From: Sulfonitrofixus sp039714575
Lineage (GTDB): Bacteria > Campylobacterota > Campylobacteria > Campylobacterales > Sulfurimonadaceae
Assembly (NCBI GenBank): GCA_039714575.1
Contig: JBDLJE010000047.1
Coordinates: forward strand, 1 to 19,387
Direction of reading: 5' to 3'
DNA: 19,387 nucleotides
Below are positions 1 through 6,802 of the stretch, in pieces. The notes beneath the pieces were generated by a model. That model was not told where the DNA came from. It did no database searches and worked only from the letters and a program-made list of their open reading frames with translations. The position numbers and the translations under genes were made by a program. How positions within the stretch are numbered: the first letter of the stretch is position 1; each line of letters starts with the position of its first letter.

Positions 1-294
1 CTTAATGTCACTATAGCGACAAATGGTGCTGAAGCCGTTGAGATGTTTAAGGATAAAAAGTATGATCTGATCTTAATGGATGCAAATATGCCTGTACTAA
101 ACGGTATTGAAGCAACAAGCCAGATCATTGAAATCGAGAAAGAGAAGAAGTTAGAGCATACGCCGATTATTGCCTTGACGGCAAATGCATTAAAAGGTGA
201 CAGAGATAGATTTTTAGCAGCAGGCATGGATGAATATCTATCCAAGCCAATTGACAATGGAAAACTATTGGAAGCTTTACAGCTCTTTTTATAA
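1..294 (+). CDS. Response-regulator receiver domain, C-terminal end (5' truncated by window edge)
   Basis: The frame is open from base 1 and ends at TAA 292-294, so only the last 97 residues are visible. They form most of a CheY-like receiver domain. The phospho-acceptor Asp lies in LILMDANMPVLNG, the conserved Thr in IIALTANALKGD, and the conserved Lys in YLSKPID. The DANMPxxxG and ALTANA wording is typical of receivers fused to the C-terminus of hybrid sensor histidine kinases, and the protein ends right after the domain. A hybrid kinase is therefore more likely than a free regulator with a DNA-binding output, but the upstream part is outside the window. An internal ATG at 43 is codon 15 of the visible frame and lies inside the fold, so it is not a start. 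Phosphotransfer signalling is family knowledge; the partner is unknown. Confidence 0.85.
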   Translation, partial: LNVTIATNGAEAVEMFKDKKYDLILMDANMPVLNGIEATSQIIEIEKEKKLEHTPIIALTANALKGDRDRFLAAGMDEYLSKPIDNGKLLEALQLFL

Positions 295-466
295 CTTTTA
301 TTCACTCACTCCTGCAATGAATAAGACATCGCTATGGAGAGGGAAGGTAAAGCTATATATGTGCTTTTGATTGATGGGTGTAACATCAATCATAGATCTG
401 ATCATAGAAAATTTATAGAAAAAAAAGACGATAAAGCTATTGTGAGCGAAAACAGGAGACATTAGG
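295..466. other. Intergenic region upstream of ybgC with an inverted repeat
   Basis: This stretch separates the receiver gene from ybgC. It contains a perfect 9-bp inverted repeat, TGATTGATG (368-376) and CATCAATCA (384-392), with a 7-base loop. No T-run follows on either strand, so it is a poor intrinsic terminator. It could be an operator or a processing site. The ybgC ribosome binding site AGGAG lies at 454-458. A 43-codon open frame from ATG 334 to TAG 463-465 ends just before the ybgC start but has no visible ribosome binding site. Confidence 0.4.
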
Positions 467-844
467 ATGAAAATACGAGTCTATTATGAAGATACCGATC
501 TTGGCGGGGTGGTCTATCATGCCAACTATTTTAACTTTTGTGAACGGGCTCGTAGCGAGCTCTTTTTTTCCAGGGGGCAGTCACCTGTTCTGGATAGCGG
601 TCATTTTGTAGCGAGTTCACTGGAAGCCAACTACATCAAGCCGGCTCTTTTTGCAGATGTTCTGGAGGTGAAAACGGAACTGACCTCTTTAAAGTTCGCT
701 TCATTCACGTTAAGACAGAGTATCTATAGAGGCGAAGAGAAGATCTTTGAGATGAAGATCAAGCTGGCTTACCTGACGCATAACGGTGAGATAGGGCGCT
801 TTGACGATGAGACAAGAGAGATGTTGAAGGATCTGCTCTCCTAA
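467..844 (+). CDS. ybgC: YbgC-family acyl-CoA thioester hydrolase (hotdog fold)
   Basis: This 125-residue protein has the length and motif of YbgC/4-hydroxybenzoyl-CoA-type thioesterases. Near the N-terminus it reads VYYEDTDLGGVVYHANYFNF, which contains the catalytic Asp of the DTDxxGVVYHxNY signature, followed by CERARSE at the start of the long hotdog helix. Family members hydrolyse acyl-CoA or acyl-ACP thioesters in the cytoplasm, and many are encoded next to tol-pal genes. No tol-pal gene is seen here, so the link to the envelope is only suggested by the neighbouring envelope-protein operon. AGGAG at 454-458 sits eight bases before the ATG and supports the start. The gene ends only nine bases from the stop of the convergent lipoprotein gene, so the two transcripts probably overlap. 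Confidence 0.9.
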   Translation: MKIRVYYEDTDLGGVVYHANYFNFCERARSELFFSRGQSPVLDSGHFVASSLEANYIKPALFADVLEVKTELTSLKFASFTLRQSIYRGEEKIFEMKIKLAYLTHNGEIGRFDDETREMLKDLLS

Positions 845-853
845 AGAGTTTGA

Positions 854-1966
854 TTACTCGATGAGTGTTTTAAAATGCGAGACAGAGGGCTGCATAATGG
901 CAACAGGATAGACGATCTGGTTGTCGATGACAGGCAGGTCGTAGATGCGCTCCTCGCCCGTGATCACAGCATAGAAGTAGTCGGCACCGACAGTCGAAGC
1001 GTAGTTGATCCAGTCATAGACAATATCGTTGTTCAACAGTGCATTGGTCTGGATCAGCCTGTCGTTTTGGATGCTGACAGAGTTGGCGATGTAGAGCTCC
1101 TCGCGATCTTTTTTCTGTGTCATGGTCAGGATGAGCGGGTCGTAGTTGATCTGTGTTGAGAGTACATTGGTGACGTCCGTGTCATAGACGGAGAGCTGTG
1201 AGAGGATCATAGTACTTTTAATAACAGGGGTGTTGAGAAAGAAGCTGCCGAACTGGATCTTTTCATTTTTTTGAAGGTGCTGTTTCAGGTTACTGGTTTT
1301 TTTGTCGAGGCCGTAGGCGATGACTCTTCTCTTTTCAGGCTCCAGCGCAGGATCGTAGGGCGTTTTGTCTTCCAAAGCGCTCTTTTTACGGTCCGTAGGG
1401 AGAAAGTGCCGGTCTTGTTCAAAATAACTCTCTTTAGTCAGCGTCAACAGCTTTTTACCTTGAGTCGACTTGTCGTACATAACAACAAGAGGCGAGCTGG
1501 CCAGAGGCATTAACTTCTCTATCTGCGCTCTGTAGTCGATGGCACCGAAATAGATGTTTTCGGTCGTGCCTGCAAGATCGTTTTTATGGATCGTCGGAAA
1601 AAAGATCGTAAGATCATCCTCCTGTTCGACAATCACCCTTGCTCCCTTAGGCGTTACCGGAGCGATGACGTACTCAAACTCCTGCTCCTTTATCTCGCTC
1701 AAGACACGTGTGATCTCTTTTGGACTCTCATCACTGATCTGAAATGTCTTGAGCTCAAAAGGGTGCTCTCGTGTCAAAAAATAGGCAAAAACGGCGGTAG
1801 AGGTCGTGTGTGCGTATCGACCGATGAGTTTGTCCGGCAAGATCATTGCGATCTTGACCTTCTGCTCTTCTTGCTCCTCTTCGAATGCGGTAACGATGCC
1901 TTTGTGTGTACAGCCTCCAATTAAGAGTGTTAATAAAAACAGGTAGAAAAGATGGGAGAACTTCAT
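854..1966 (-). CDS. Lipoprotein, second of two tandem paralogs (periplasmic-binding-like)
   Basis: The protein has 370 residues. It begins with a lipoprotein signal, hydrophobic residues about 6-16 followed by LIGGC with the lipidated Cys at 19, so it should be anchored in the envelope. From about residue 36 (KVKIAMILPDKLIGRYA) it follows the paralog encoded just upstream almost without gaps. Shared blocks include YVIAPVTPKGAR, ENIYFGAIDY, VVMYDKS, FFLNTPVIKST, LSTQINYDPL and DIVYDWINYASTVGADYF. The beginning KIAMILP, with alternating strand/helix pattern, suggests a type I periplasmic-binding-protein fold as in LpoA-like or ABC-receptor proteins. That is inference from pattern only, and no ligand can be named. 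It is read with the upstream paralog and the UDG-like gene in one operon; 134 bases separate it from the paralog. Confidence 0.7.
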   Translation of the reverse strand: MKFSHLFYLFLLTLLIGGCTHKGIVTAFEEEQEEQKVKIAMILPDKLIGRYAHTTSTAVFAYFLTREHPFELKTFQISDESPKEITRVLSEIKEQEFEYVIAPVTPKGARVIVEQEDDLTIFFPTIHKNDLAGTTENIYFGAIDYRAQIEKLMPLASSPLVVMYDKSTQGKKLLTLTKESYFEQDRHFLPTDRKKSALEDKTPYDPALEPEKRRVIAYGLDKKTSNLKQHLQKNEKIQFGSFFLNTPVIKSTMILSQLSVYDTDVTNVLSTQINYDPLILTMTQKKDREELYIANSVSIQNDRLIQTNALLNNDIVYDWINYASTVGADYFYAVITGEERIYDLPVIDNQIVYPVAIMQPSVSHFKTLIE

Positions 1967-2041
1967 AAATAGAGACCTTGATGCAAAAAGAAGATGACGT
2001 TTAGTTACTAAAATGTTAGCAGAAGAAAAGTAATGAAAATC

Positions 2042-2057
2042 CCTCTGACGAAAGAGG
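2042..2057 (-). terminator. Small hairpin between the two paralog genes
   Basis: CCTCT (2042-2046) and AGAGG (2053-2057) form a 5-bp stem with a 6-base loop. Read on the minus strand the stem is followed by GATTTTCATT, a poor U-tract. It could be a weak attenuator that lowers expression of the downstream lipoprotein gene relative to its paralog. It could equally be chance. Confidence 0.25.
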
Positions 2058-2100
2058 ACAGGTATTTAGCAGGTTTCGAAATAATGATACTCAAGCAGTA

Positions 2101-3441
2101 TCAAAACTCTTCAGTCGAAGGGATCACCACGTTCCCGTATTCGTCAAGTACAGGCGTTTCGCCCTGTTCAACGACCTCAAAACGTGAACCGGACGGTTTT
2201 ACGATAGAGATAGGGTAGAGGACCTGGTTATCGACCATTGGAAGCTGATAAGTGCGCTCTGAACGGGTGATATTATGGTAAAAATAGTCGGCACCGACCG
2301 TTGAGGCGTAGTTGATCCAGTCATAAACGATGTCATTGCTCAGTAGTGAGTTGGCCTCGATAAGCGTGTTATTGTTGATGTTGATAGAGTTGGCTATATA
2401 CATGTTGTCACGGTCTTGTTTCTGTGTCATAGAGAACATCAACGGGTCATAGTTGATCTGTGTAGAGAGAATGTTGGTGACATTGGTGTCATAGGTCGTA
2501 AGTTGTGAGACGATCATCGTACTTTTAATAACAGGGGTGTTGAGAAAAAAGGTTCCGAACTGGATCTTTTCATTCTCTTCAAAGTGCCACTTCATGTTGG
2601 TTGTTTTACGATCGATCCCGTAAGCGATCACCTTTTTCTTTGTCAGTTCCATCTCTTCGTCATACTCTAGCTCAAGCTCTTCATAGACCTTTTTTCTGCT
2701 TGTCTCCTGGAACGAAAGGTTATCGTCCATATAGCTCTCTTTGGTCTGCTTATAGAGTTTCTTGCCTTTAGCCGACTTGTCATACATCACAACAATCGGT
2801 GACGTTGCACGTTCTGAAAGTTTGTCTATCTGTGCTTTGTAGTCAATGGCACCGAAATAGATGTTTTCAGCACTGGTGTTCAGGTCGTTTTTGTTGATAG
2901 TAGGAAAGAAGACGTTGATCTCCTCTTCGTTCTCTATGATATTTCGGGCTCCCTTAGGTGTCAGCGGCGCGATGACATAATGGAACTCCTGCTCTCTGAT
3001 CTCATCTAAGACACGCTCCATCTCTTCCGGGCTCTCATCCTCGATCTGAAAATTCTTTAAGACAAAAGGGTGGTTGCGTGTCAGCAGGTAGGAAAAAACA
3101 GCATTGGACGTTGAGTAGGCATAGCGTCCGATCAGCTTGTACGGCAGGATCATCGCTATTTTCAGCTCCTCTTGTACAAAGTTTGCTGAACCGATGTTAA
3201 AAAGGCCGACATAGATCATGCGCTCGTCTTCAAGCTCCATACATTCAAGGGTGTCGTCAGCCAGGGCAAGAAAGGTAAAGATCTGACCCTCTTCAAGGTA
3301 GTTTAGCAGACAGTCGCTGTCACACTCCTCATCTATGTCGATCAGCTGGATGTAGGTGGTCGGCAGCGGGATCGTCGAGACCTGCGTGCTCTCTGCAAAT
3401 AGAAAAAATGGTATAAGAAGTAGTAAAAACTGTTTTATCAT
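2101..3441 (-). CDS. Secreted periplasmic-binding-like protein with extra N-terminal domain
   Basis: With the ATG at 3441 the protein has 446 residues. It starts with a Sec signal peptide (MIKQ, then LLLLIPFFLFA, likely cut near AES) and no lipobox Cys. Residues about 20-95 form a small extra domain not found in the downstream paralog, with a CDSDC cysteine pair. From KIAMILPYKLIGRYA to the end it is clearly homologous to the lipoprotein encoded downstream, by eye about 60% identical. It also carries a tail of roughly 25 residues that the paralog lacks. The start chosen overlaps the TGA stop of the upstream UDG-like gene by four bases (ATGA), a standard coupling arrangement. A TTG six bases further upstream is possible but less likely. 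Function is unknown; a type I periplasmic-binding fold is an inference. Confidence 0.7.
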   Translation of the reverse strand: MIKQFLLLLIPFFLFAESTQVSTIPLPTTYIQLIDIDEECDSDCLLNYLEEGQIFTFLALADDTLECMELEDERMIYVGLFNIGSANFVQEELKIAMILPYKLIGRYAYSTSNAVFSYLLTRNHPFVLKNFQIEDESPEEMERVLDEIREQEFHYVIAPLTPKGARNIIENEEEINVFFPTINKNDLNTSAENIYFGAIDYKAQIDKLSERATSPIVVMYDKSAKGKKLYKQTKESYMDDNLSFQETSRKKVYEELELEYDEEMELTKKKVIAYGIDRKTTNMKWHFEENEKIQFGTFFLNTPVIKSTMIVSQLTTYDTNVTNILSTQINYDPLMFSMTQKQDRDNMYIANSININNNTLIEANSLLSNDIVYDWINYASTVGADYFYHNITRSERTYQLPMVDNQVLYPISIVKPSGSRFEVVEQGETPVLDEYGNVVIPSTEEF

Positions 3442-4103
3442 AGACAACTCTTTATGGTTTTAAGATCACTAAGTGTTTCACCCTTCATCGAAGGGTTACG
3501 CAGTAGAAATTGCGGATGGAAGATCGGGATGATGACATAGTCACCAAAGTTGATCTTCTGCCCGCGTATCTGCTCAAACGGTGTGTCATCACCGCTAATA
3601 AGATGATAGGCCTCTTCACCCAGGGTCATAATGACTTTAGGCCTGATCATCTCTATCTGTTTATACAGATAGGGTTTACAGCTGTTGAACTCGGATTTTG
3701 AGGGTGTGTTGGTCCCGAGAGGTTTACACTTGACCGCGTGGGTGATGTAAACATCCTCTTTTTTTCTGCCAAGTACGTTCTCTATCATCTTGACCAACGA
3801 CTCTCCCGATTTACCTGCATAATAGCTGTTAGAAGCATCTTCGCTGATCGAGACGTAAGCATCAATGATCATCAGGTCGGCATTCAGGTTTCCCAGGCCG
3901 CTCATACTCTGTTGACGTGACTTGCTCAGATCACAAAGGTGACACTGCGAAACGATCTCCTGAAGCTGCAGCAAGTCGTCAGGAAGCTCTTGCGCGACCG
4001 TTGACCTGTTGGTCACAAAAGGGTCACTGTAACTGAATCCGAGTGCTTTCAAACGGTAGAGGTTCTGAAGCATGACGAGGTTCTGATAAGACTTCAGCGG
4101 CAA
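3438..4103 (-). CDS. Family-4 uracil-DNA glycosylase-like protein with degraded motif A
   Basis: The 221-residue frame matches the Fe-S uracil-DNA glycosylase superfamily, family 4/5 type. C54 and C57 (CHLC) and C126 and C142 (VKCKP, NSCKP) are the four expected 4Fe-4S ligands. YYAGKSGESL, VYITHAVKCKP, PKVIMTLGEEA and FHPQFLLRNP (H196-P197) follow the family order. The first catalytic motif, normally GEAPG, is IDAYVS here (about residues 80-85), so uracil excision may be impaired or the substrate different. A leading segment of about 50 residues before the first Cys is common in these proteins. The start is uncertain. The TTG at 4103 has AAAGGG directly abutting it, which is too close, and the in-frame ATG at 4073 has no clear ribosome binding site. 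The stop overlaps the next gene. Confidence 0.75.
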   Translation of the reverse strand: MPLKSYQNLVMLQNLYRLKALGFSYSDPFVTNRSTVAQELPDDLLQLQEIVSQCHLCDLSKSRQQSMSGLGNLNADLMIIDAYVSISEDASNSYYAGKSGESLVKMIENVLGRKKEDVYITHAVKCKPLGTNTPSKSEFNSCKPYLYKQIEMIRPKVIMTLGEEAYHLISGDDTPFEQIRGQKINFGDYVIIPIFHPQFLLRNPSMKGETLSDLKTIKSCL

Positions 4104-4249
4104 CCCTTTAGATTTGATCTCTTAGTGTAGTAAATGGTGTGTTAAATCCGGATAAATTTTAGGTATTCGGTAAGAAAGATAGTGTTGTTGATAATTTTAC
4201 GGATGATTTTAAAAATTGCTGCGTTTGATTTGATATAGGAAGTGATGAG

Positions 4250-4271
4250 ACAGAGGGCAGAACCCCTCTGT
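4250..4271 (-). terminator. Hairpin downstream of the superoxide reductase gene
   Basis: ACAGAGGG (4250-4257) and CCCTCTGT (4264-4271) form a perfect 8-bp GC-rich stem with a 6-base loop, 12 bases beyond the reductase stop. On the minus strand it is followed by CTCATCACTTCC, not a U-run. It is a plausible 3'-end stabiliser or weak terminator for the reductase message. The remainder of 4104-4249 must hold the promoter of the UDG-like operon, but I see no convincing -10/-35 pair there. Confidence 0.5.
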
Positions 4272-4283
4272 TTAAGAGTGAGA

Positions 4284-4670
4284 CTACTCAGCTACTTCTA
4301 CAACAACTGCCGTTGATTCCCAGATGCCGTGTTTTGTACAGTAACCGTGAGCGATAAGGTTAAGTTTCTTACCCATTGGACGGATGTTGAATGTCACTTC
4401 AGCGTGAGATTTTTCGTTACCAAGTGTACCCGGTACAAATGAAGCTGCTGCAAGCTTAGTGTCACCGTTGAAAAGAGTGATGCTTTCGATGAAGTGATCG
4501 AAATCATCCGGATGCGTGTACTCGTTACCCATTTTAACGTTTACAGAAAGGATCTCGCCTTTTTTAGCAACACCGGCTACAGTGATAAATGGAGAGTGAC
4601 GATCGATAAGATCTTTTTTTGCTTCACGCTCTACGTTGTCGATGTTCTCGTATTTGTTAATCTTTGGCAT
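4284..4670 (-). CDS. Class II superoxide reductase (neelaredoxin type)
   Basis: This 128-residue protein is a one-iron superoxide reductase that reduces superoxide to hydrogen peroxide without dismutation, in the cytoplasm, with electrons from a small carrier such as rubredoxin. The Fe(His)4(Cys) ligands are visible in order: H25 (DRHSPFI), H53 (YTHPDD), H59 (DHFIE), C111 and H114 (GYCTKHGIWES). There is no N-terminal desulforedoxin domain, hence class II, and there are about 20 extra residues before the first ligand. The Lys usual just before the first His is Arg24 here, and the preceding Glu is Asp23. The start is supported by AAAGGA five bases before the ATG. It stands alone, divergent from the 149-residue protein gene, with a putative -10 TAGAAT at 4710-4705 and a Fur-box-like sequence further upstream. 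An oxidative-stress role is established for the family. Confidence 0.88.
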   Translation of the reverse strand: MPKINKYENIDNVEREAKKDLIDRHSPFITVAGVAKKGEILSVNVKMGNEYTHPDDFDHFIESITLFNGDTKLAAASFVPGTLGNEKSHAEVTFNIRPMGKKLNLIAHGYCTKHGIWESTAVVVEVAE

Positions 4671-4782
4671 GGTTGTCCTTTGGTTTTTTTGATTTATGTC
4701 AAGTATTCTACACGTAAATAGTTTTAATGAAACATAAATAAGAGTAAAGGTGTCTTAATTAAAATATTTCTCAGTTACAAGT

Positions 4783-4797
4783 GAGAATGATTATTAA
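4783..4797. promoter_or_regulatory. Fur/PerR-box-like sequence upstream of superoxide reductase
   Basis: GAGAATGATTATTAA resembles the GATAATGATTATC-type Fur box. It lies in the right half of an inverted repeat, TTCTCA (4768-4773) and TGAGAA (4782-4787). Superoxide reductase is commonly under PerR or Fur control, so the location fits. It is about 75 bases upstream of the best -10, further than expected for simple repression. Confidence 0.35.
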
Positions 4798-4918
4798 ATT
4801 ACTATCTCTGTTTGGTATTATTACCGTAGTCCCTCTCCGATACAATAAATGTCAAAGCGTAAAGTGTTGGTGATGTTGTTTTATTTTGACAGGACGTGGT
4901 ATTATGACCCTAAAGTTT

Positions 4919-4940
4919 CATCTCTAAGGTTTTAGAGGTG
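4919..4940 (+). other. Hairpin in the leader or promoter region of the 149-aa gene
   Basis: CATCTCTAA (4919-4927) and TTAGAGGTG (4932-4940) form a 9-bp stem with one G-T wobble and a GGTT loop. No U-run follows. It lies upstream of the proposed promoter at 4953-4981, so it may end a short transcript or be an operator. No RNA family is recognised. Confidence 0.35.
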
Positions 4941-5023
4941 TAAAGCAGTGAGTTGTCAGCTGACCCTGAAATTCACATTATATTGATGTGTAGTGTTTAC
5001 ATGATCCATACAGGAGTTCCAAA

Positions 5024-5473
5024 TTGCTTATTGAGATAATAGTACTGATTGCAGTTATAGTGTTGGTTTTCTTTGCCGTTGCCATTTTGAAGTTTAAAAA
5101 TAAGCCTTCTAAAGTTGAGACAGTTGTCAAGCCTCAGGTGCCCGCCTTGGAAGTATTGGAGTACAAGAAGGGGGTACAGGCCATCATCGATCATTATCGT
5201 AAGATGATCGAGACCAAGGAGTCGAGTAGCGACTGTAAGGCATTAGCTGCGCACGTTATCGGTAAAGTAGAAGACGTTACGATCGGACTGGATCAGCAAG
5301 ATGTAAAACAGTATGCAAACAGTTTGATGATCCGGCTTGAAGCTTTTCGTGCTGCATACGGTGGCGAGCCGTCATATGCATACAATTGCGACGTTTCGAG
5401 AAGTACCGACTTTTCCAATACTCTTATCAATGCAATCTTAAAATATATCCAAAAGCGTATTCTTGACGAATAA
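5024..5473 (+). CDS. Unrecognised membrane-anchored protein, TTG start
   Basis: This 149-residue protein begins with an uninterrupted hydrophobic helix (about residues 2-22, IEIIVLIAVIVLVFFAVAIL) followed by KFKNK, so it is anchored once with the rest probably in the cytoplasm by the positive-inside rule. The soluble part (about 45-149) is predicted helical, with two cysteines (SDCKA and YNCDV) and a conserved-looking stretch around AFRAAYGGEPSYAY. I do not recognise the family. The start is TTG: AGGAG at 5012-5016 stands seven bases before it, and no ATG lies upstream in frame near a ribosome binding site. The gene is single, between the divergent superoxide reductase and the convergent motor-like operon. 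A promoter TTGTCA-17-CATTAT ends at 4981. Confidence 0.75.
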   Translation: MLIEIIVLIAVIVLVFFAVAILKFKNKPSKVETVVKPQVPALEVLEYKKGVQAIIDHYRKMIETKESSSDCKALAAHVIGKVEDVTIGLDQQDVKQYANSLMIRLEAFRAAYGGEPSYAYNCDVSRSTDFSNTLINAILKYIQKRILDE

Positions 5474-5541
5474 GATACCAATAAAGCTGAGAAGTGCCAT
5501 CTTTGGGATGATGGGAACAAGAAAATATACTATTGCTTACC

Positions 5542-5697
5542 TTACCGCTTAAAGATCGAGTTGACGAACTGCTTTAGAAAAGAGCTTTTGCCTTCTTCGG
5601 TCTTTGAACCCTCTTCTCTCTTTTGTACAGCCTTGTCGACCTTCTCTTGAAGATATAGAGAGGCCAGATGCATCTGTTTTGGCGTAAAATCATTCAT
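5542..5697 (-). CDS. 51-residue protein translationally coupled to the OmpA-domain gene
   Basis: On the minus strand ATG at 5697 opens a 51-residue frame (MNDFTPKQMHLASLYL to VNSIFKR) closed by TAA at 5544-5542. The ATG overlaps the end of the upstream OmpA-domain gene: TATGAATGA contains both start and TGA stop, an eight-base overlap that implies coupled translation. The sequence is hydrophilic and helical, rich in Lys and Glu, with an amphipathic C-terminal end (SSFLKQFVNSIFKR). It has no signal peptide or membrane helix. I do not recognise a family. Its position as third gene after a MotA-like and a MotB-like gene suggests a small accessory of that complex. Gene calling at this length is usually missed; the overlap and operon position are the main support. 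Confidence 0.6.
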   Translation of the reverse strand: MNDFTPKQMHLASLYLQEKVDKAVQKREEGSKTEEGKSSFLKQFVNSIFKR

Positions 5698-6802
5698 AAT
5701 CTAGTATCTTCTCTATTTCGCCCATGGCGTCGTCATTTTTAAGTGTGAACTTGATCTCGATACGTCGTGATGCGGCCTTGTCCTCTTTGCCTTTTTTGGT
5801 GATGATGTCCTGATAAGAGCGTCCGCTGGCGACCAGGAGGGGTTTGAGGTTGTTCTTTTTGGTAAAGTCCAGTGTCAACAAGTAGTTCATAACGGCGTAG
5901 GCCCGTTTTTGCGAGAGGTTCAGGTTGTAGAGGTATTTGCCGTCACTGTCTGTATGGCCTTCAATGACGATACGGTCAAGATGGTCTTTGATGTTTTTGT
6001 TGGACGTCAAGGCACCGATGTAGTTTATGAAGACCTTTTTTAGCTCTTTTTTAGAGCTCTGTTTGAGCGTTGCGCTTCCTTTTTGGAAAAGAATATTTGA
6101 CGAAAGCCGCAGAGAGCCGCTTCTTGTGTCGATCTGAACATGTTCGCCCAGACTCTGCTTGAGTTCAGCGATCACTTTGATCTTAATACCTGTCAGACTT
6201 TTGATCTTCGCTTTTTGCGACTGGAGTTTTGCAACGAGACGATCATACTCCGTCTCTTTCTGCTCGAGTGTCTGCAGGAGTGTCAAGAGTTTTTGGTCAT
6301 TGATCTTGAGCGCATTGTTTGCAGCAGTGGTCTCGTTGGACAAGATCAGTACTCTTGCCTCATAATCTTCAATGGTCTTGTTATTGTCGGCAATAGTGGC
6401 GTTTGACTCGTCAAGCAGGTTCTGCATGATGATGATCTTGTCGTTAAAATCATCGATCTTGGTGTTGTGTGCCAAGAGGATGTTGTTAAGGTTGATAATC
6501 TCTTCGGTCTTTAACTTGAGTGCTTCGGCACTGTAGAGAAGCTCTGTCTGTGTGGCGTTCAGTTCAGCTGTTCTGCGGGCCAGCAGTGTCTTTAGCTTCT
6601 GCACCTCTTTGTCGCGAAGAAGCAGGGCTTGAAGCGAGTTCTCAAGTGAGCTCTCTTTGGAGTCCAGATTTGACTTCAGCACGATAGACTTGACAACGAT
6701 GGCACCGATAAGCAAGATAAAGACAAAGAGCAGTCCCGCCATAAGGTCGGCATAGGAGAGCCAGAAGTTGCTGCTCTCATCGTTTGTGTTGCGTTTAAAC
6801 AT
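5690..6802 (-). CDS. MotB-like protein: one membrane helix, long coiled coil, OmpA domain
   Basis: This 370-residue protein has the architecture of a stator subunit. A short cytoplasmic N-terminus precedes the membrane helix NFWLSYADLMAGLLFVFILL (about 12-35), with Asp19 in the position of the proton-carrying Asp of MotB. Residues about 45-210 form a heptad-rich coiled coil. The C-terminal OmpA peptidoglycan-binding domain (about 225-355) has IVIEGHTDSDG, LSQKRA, VASGRS and the closing RRIEIKF. Unlike flagellar MotB, the periplasmic coil is very long. ATG follows directly on the TAG stop of the MotA-like gene (TAGATG), so the two are a unit. Related pairs include MotAB, TolQR/ExbBD and the Zorya defence pair ZorAB. 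No flagellar, tol or Zorya effector gene is adjacent, so its job is open. Confidence 0.85.
   Translation of the reverse strand: MFKRNTNDESSNFWLSYADLMAGLLFVFILLIGAIVVKSIVLKSNLDSKESSLENSLQALLLRDKEVQKLKTLLARRTAELNATQTELLYSAEALKLKTEEIINLNNILLAHNTKIDDFNDKIIIMQNLLDESNATIADNNKTIEDYEARVLILSNETTAANNALKINDQKLLTLLQTLEQKETEYDRLVAKLQSQKAKIKSLTGIKIKVIAELKQSLGEHVQIDTRSGSLRLSSNILFQKGSATLKQSSKKELKKVFINYIGALTSNKNIKDHLDRIVIEGHTDSDGKYLYNLNLSQKRAYAVMNYLLTLDFTKKNNLKPLLVASGRSYQDIITKKGKEDKAASRRIEIKFTLKNDDAMGEIEKILDYE

Larger units (their letters stand above)
4671..5023. other. 353-base intergenic region between superoxide reductase and the 149-aa gene
   Basis: This AT-rich divergent intergenic region holds the two promoters. 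For the reductase, a -10-like TAGAAT is read on the minus strand at 4710-4705. For the + strand gene, TTGTCA (4953-4958) and CATTAT (4976-4981) are 17 bases apart. Between them lie a Fur-like sequence (4783-4797), a hairpin at 4919-4940 and a 10-bp palindrome GTCAGCTGAC (4955-4964) that overlaps the -35. I see no gene in it and no recognisable riboswitch. Confidence 0.45.

Noticed and set aside
875..1924. Several + strand open frames of 60-112 codons inside the lipoprotein gene
   Set aside because: They are antisense to a gene with clear paralogy and a lipobox, lack ribosome binding sites and have no domain pattern.
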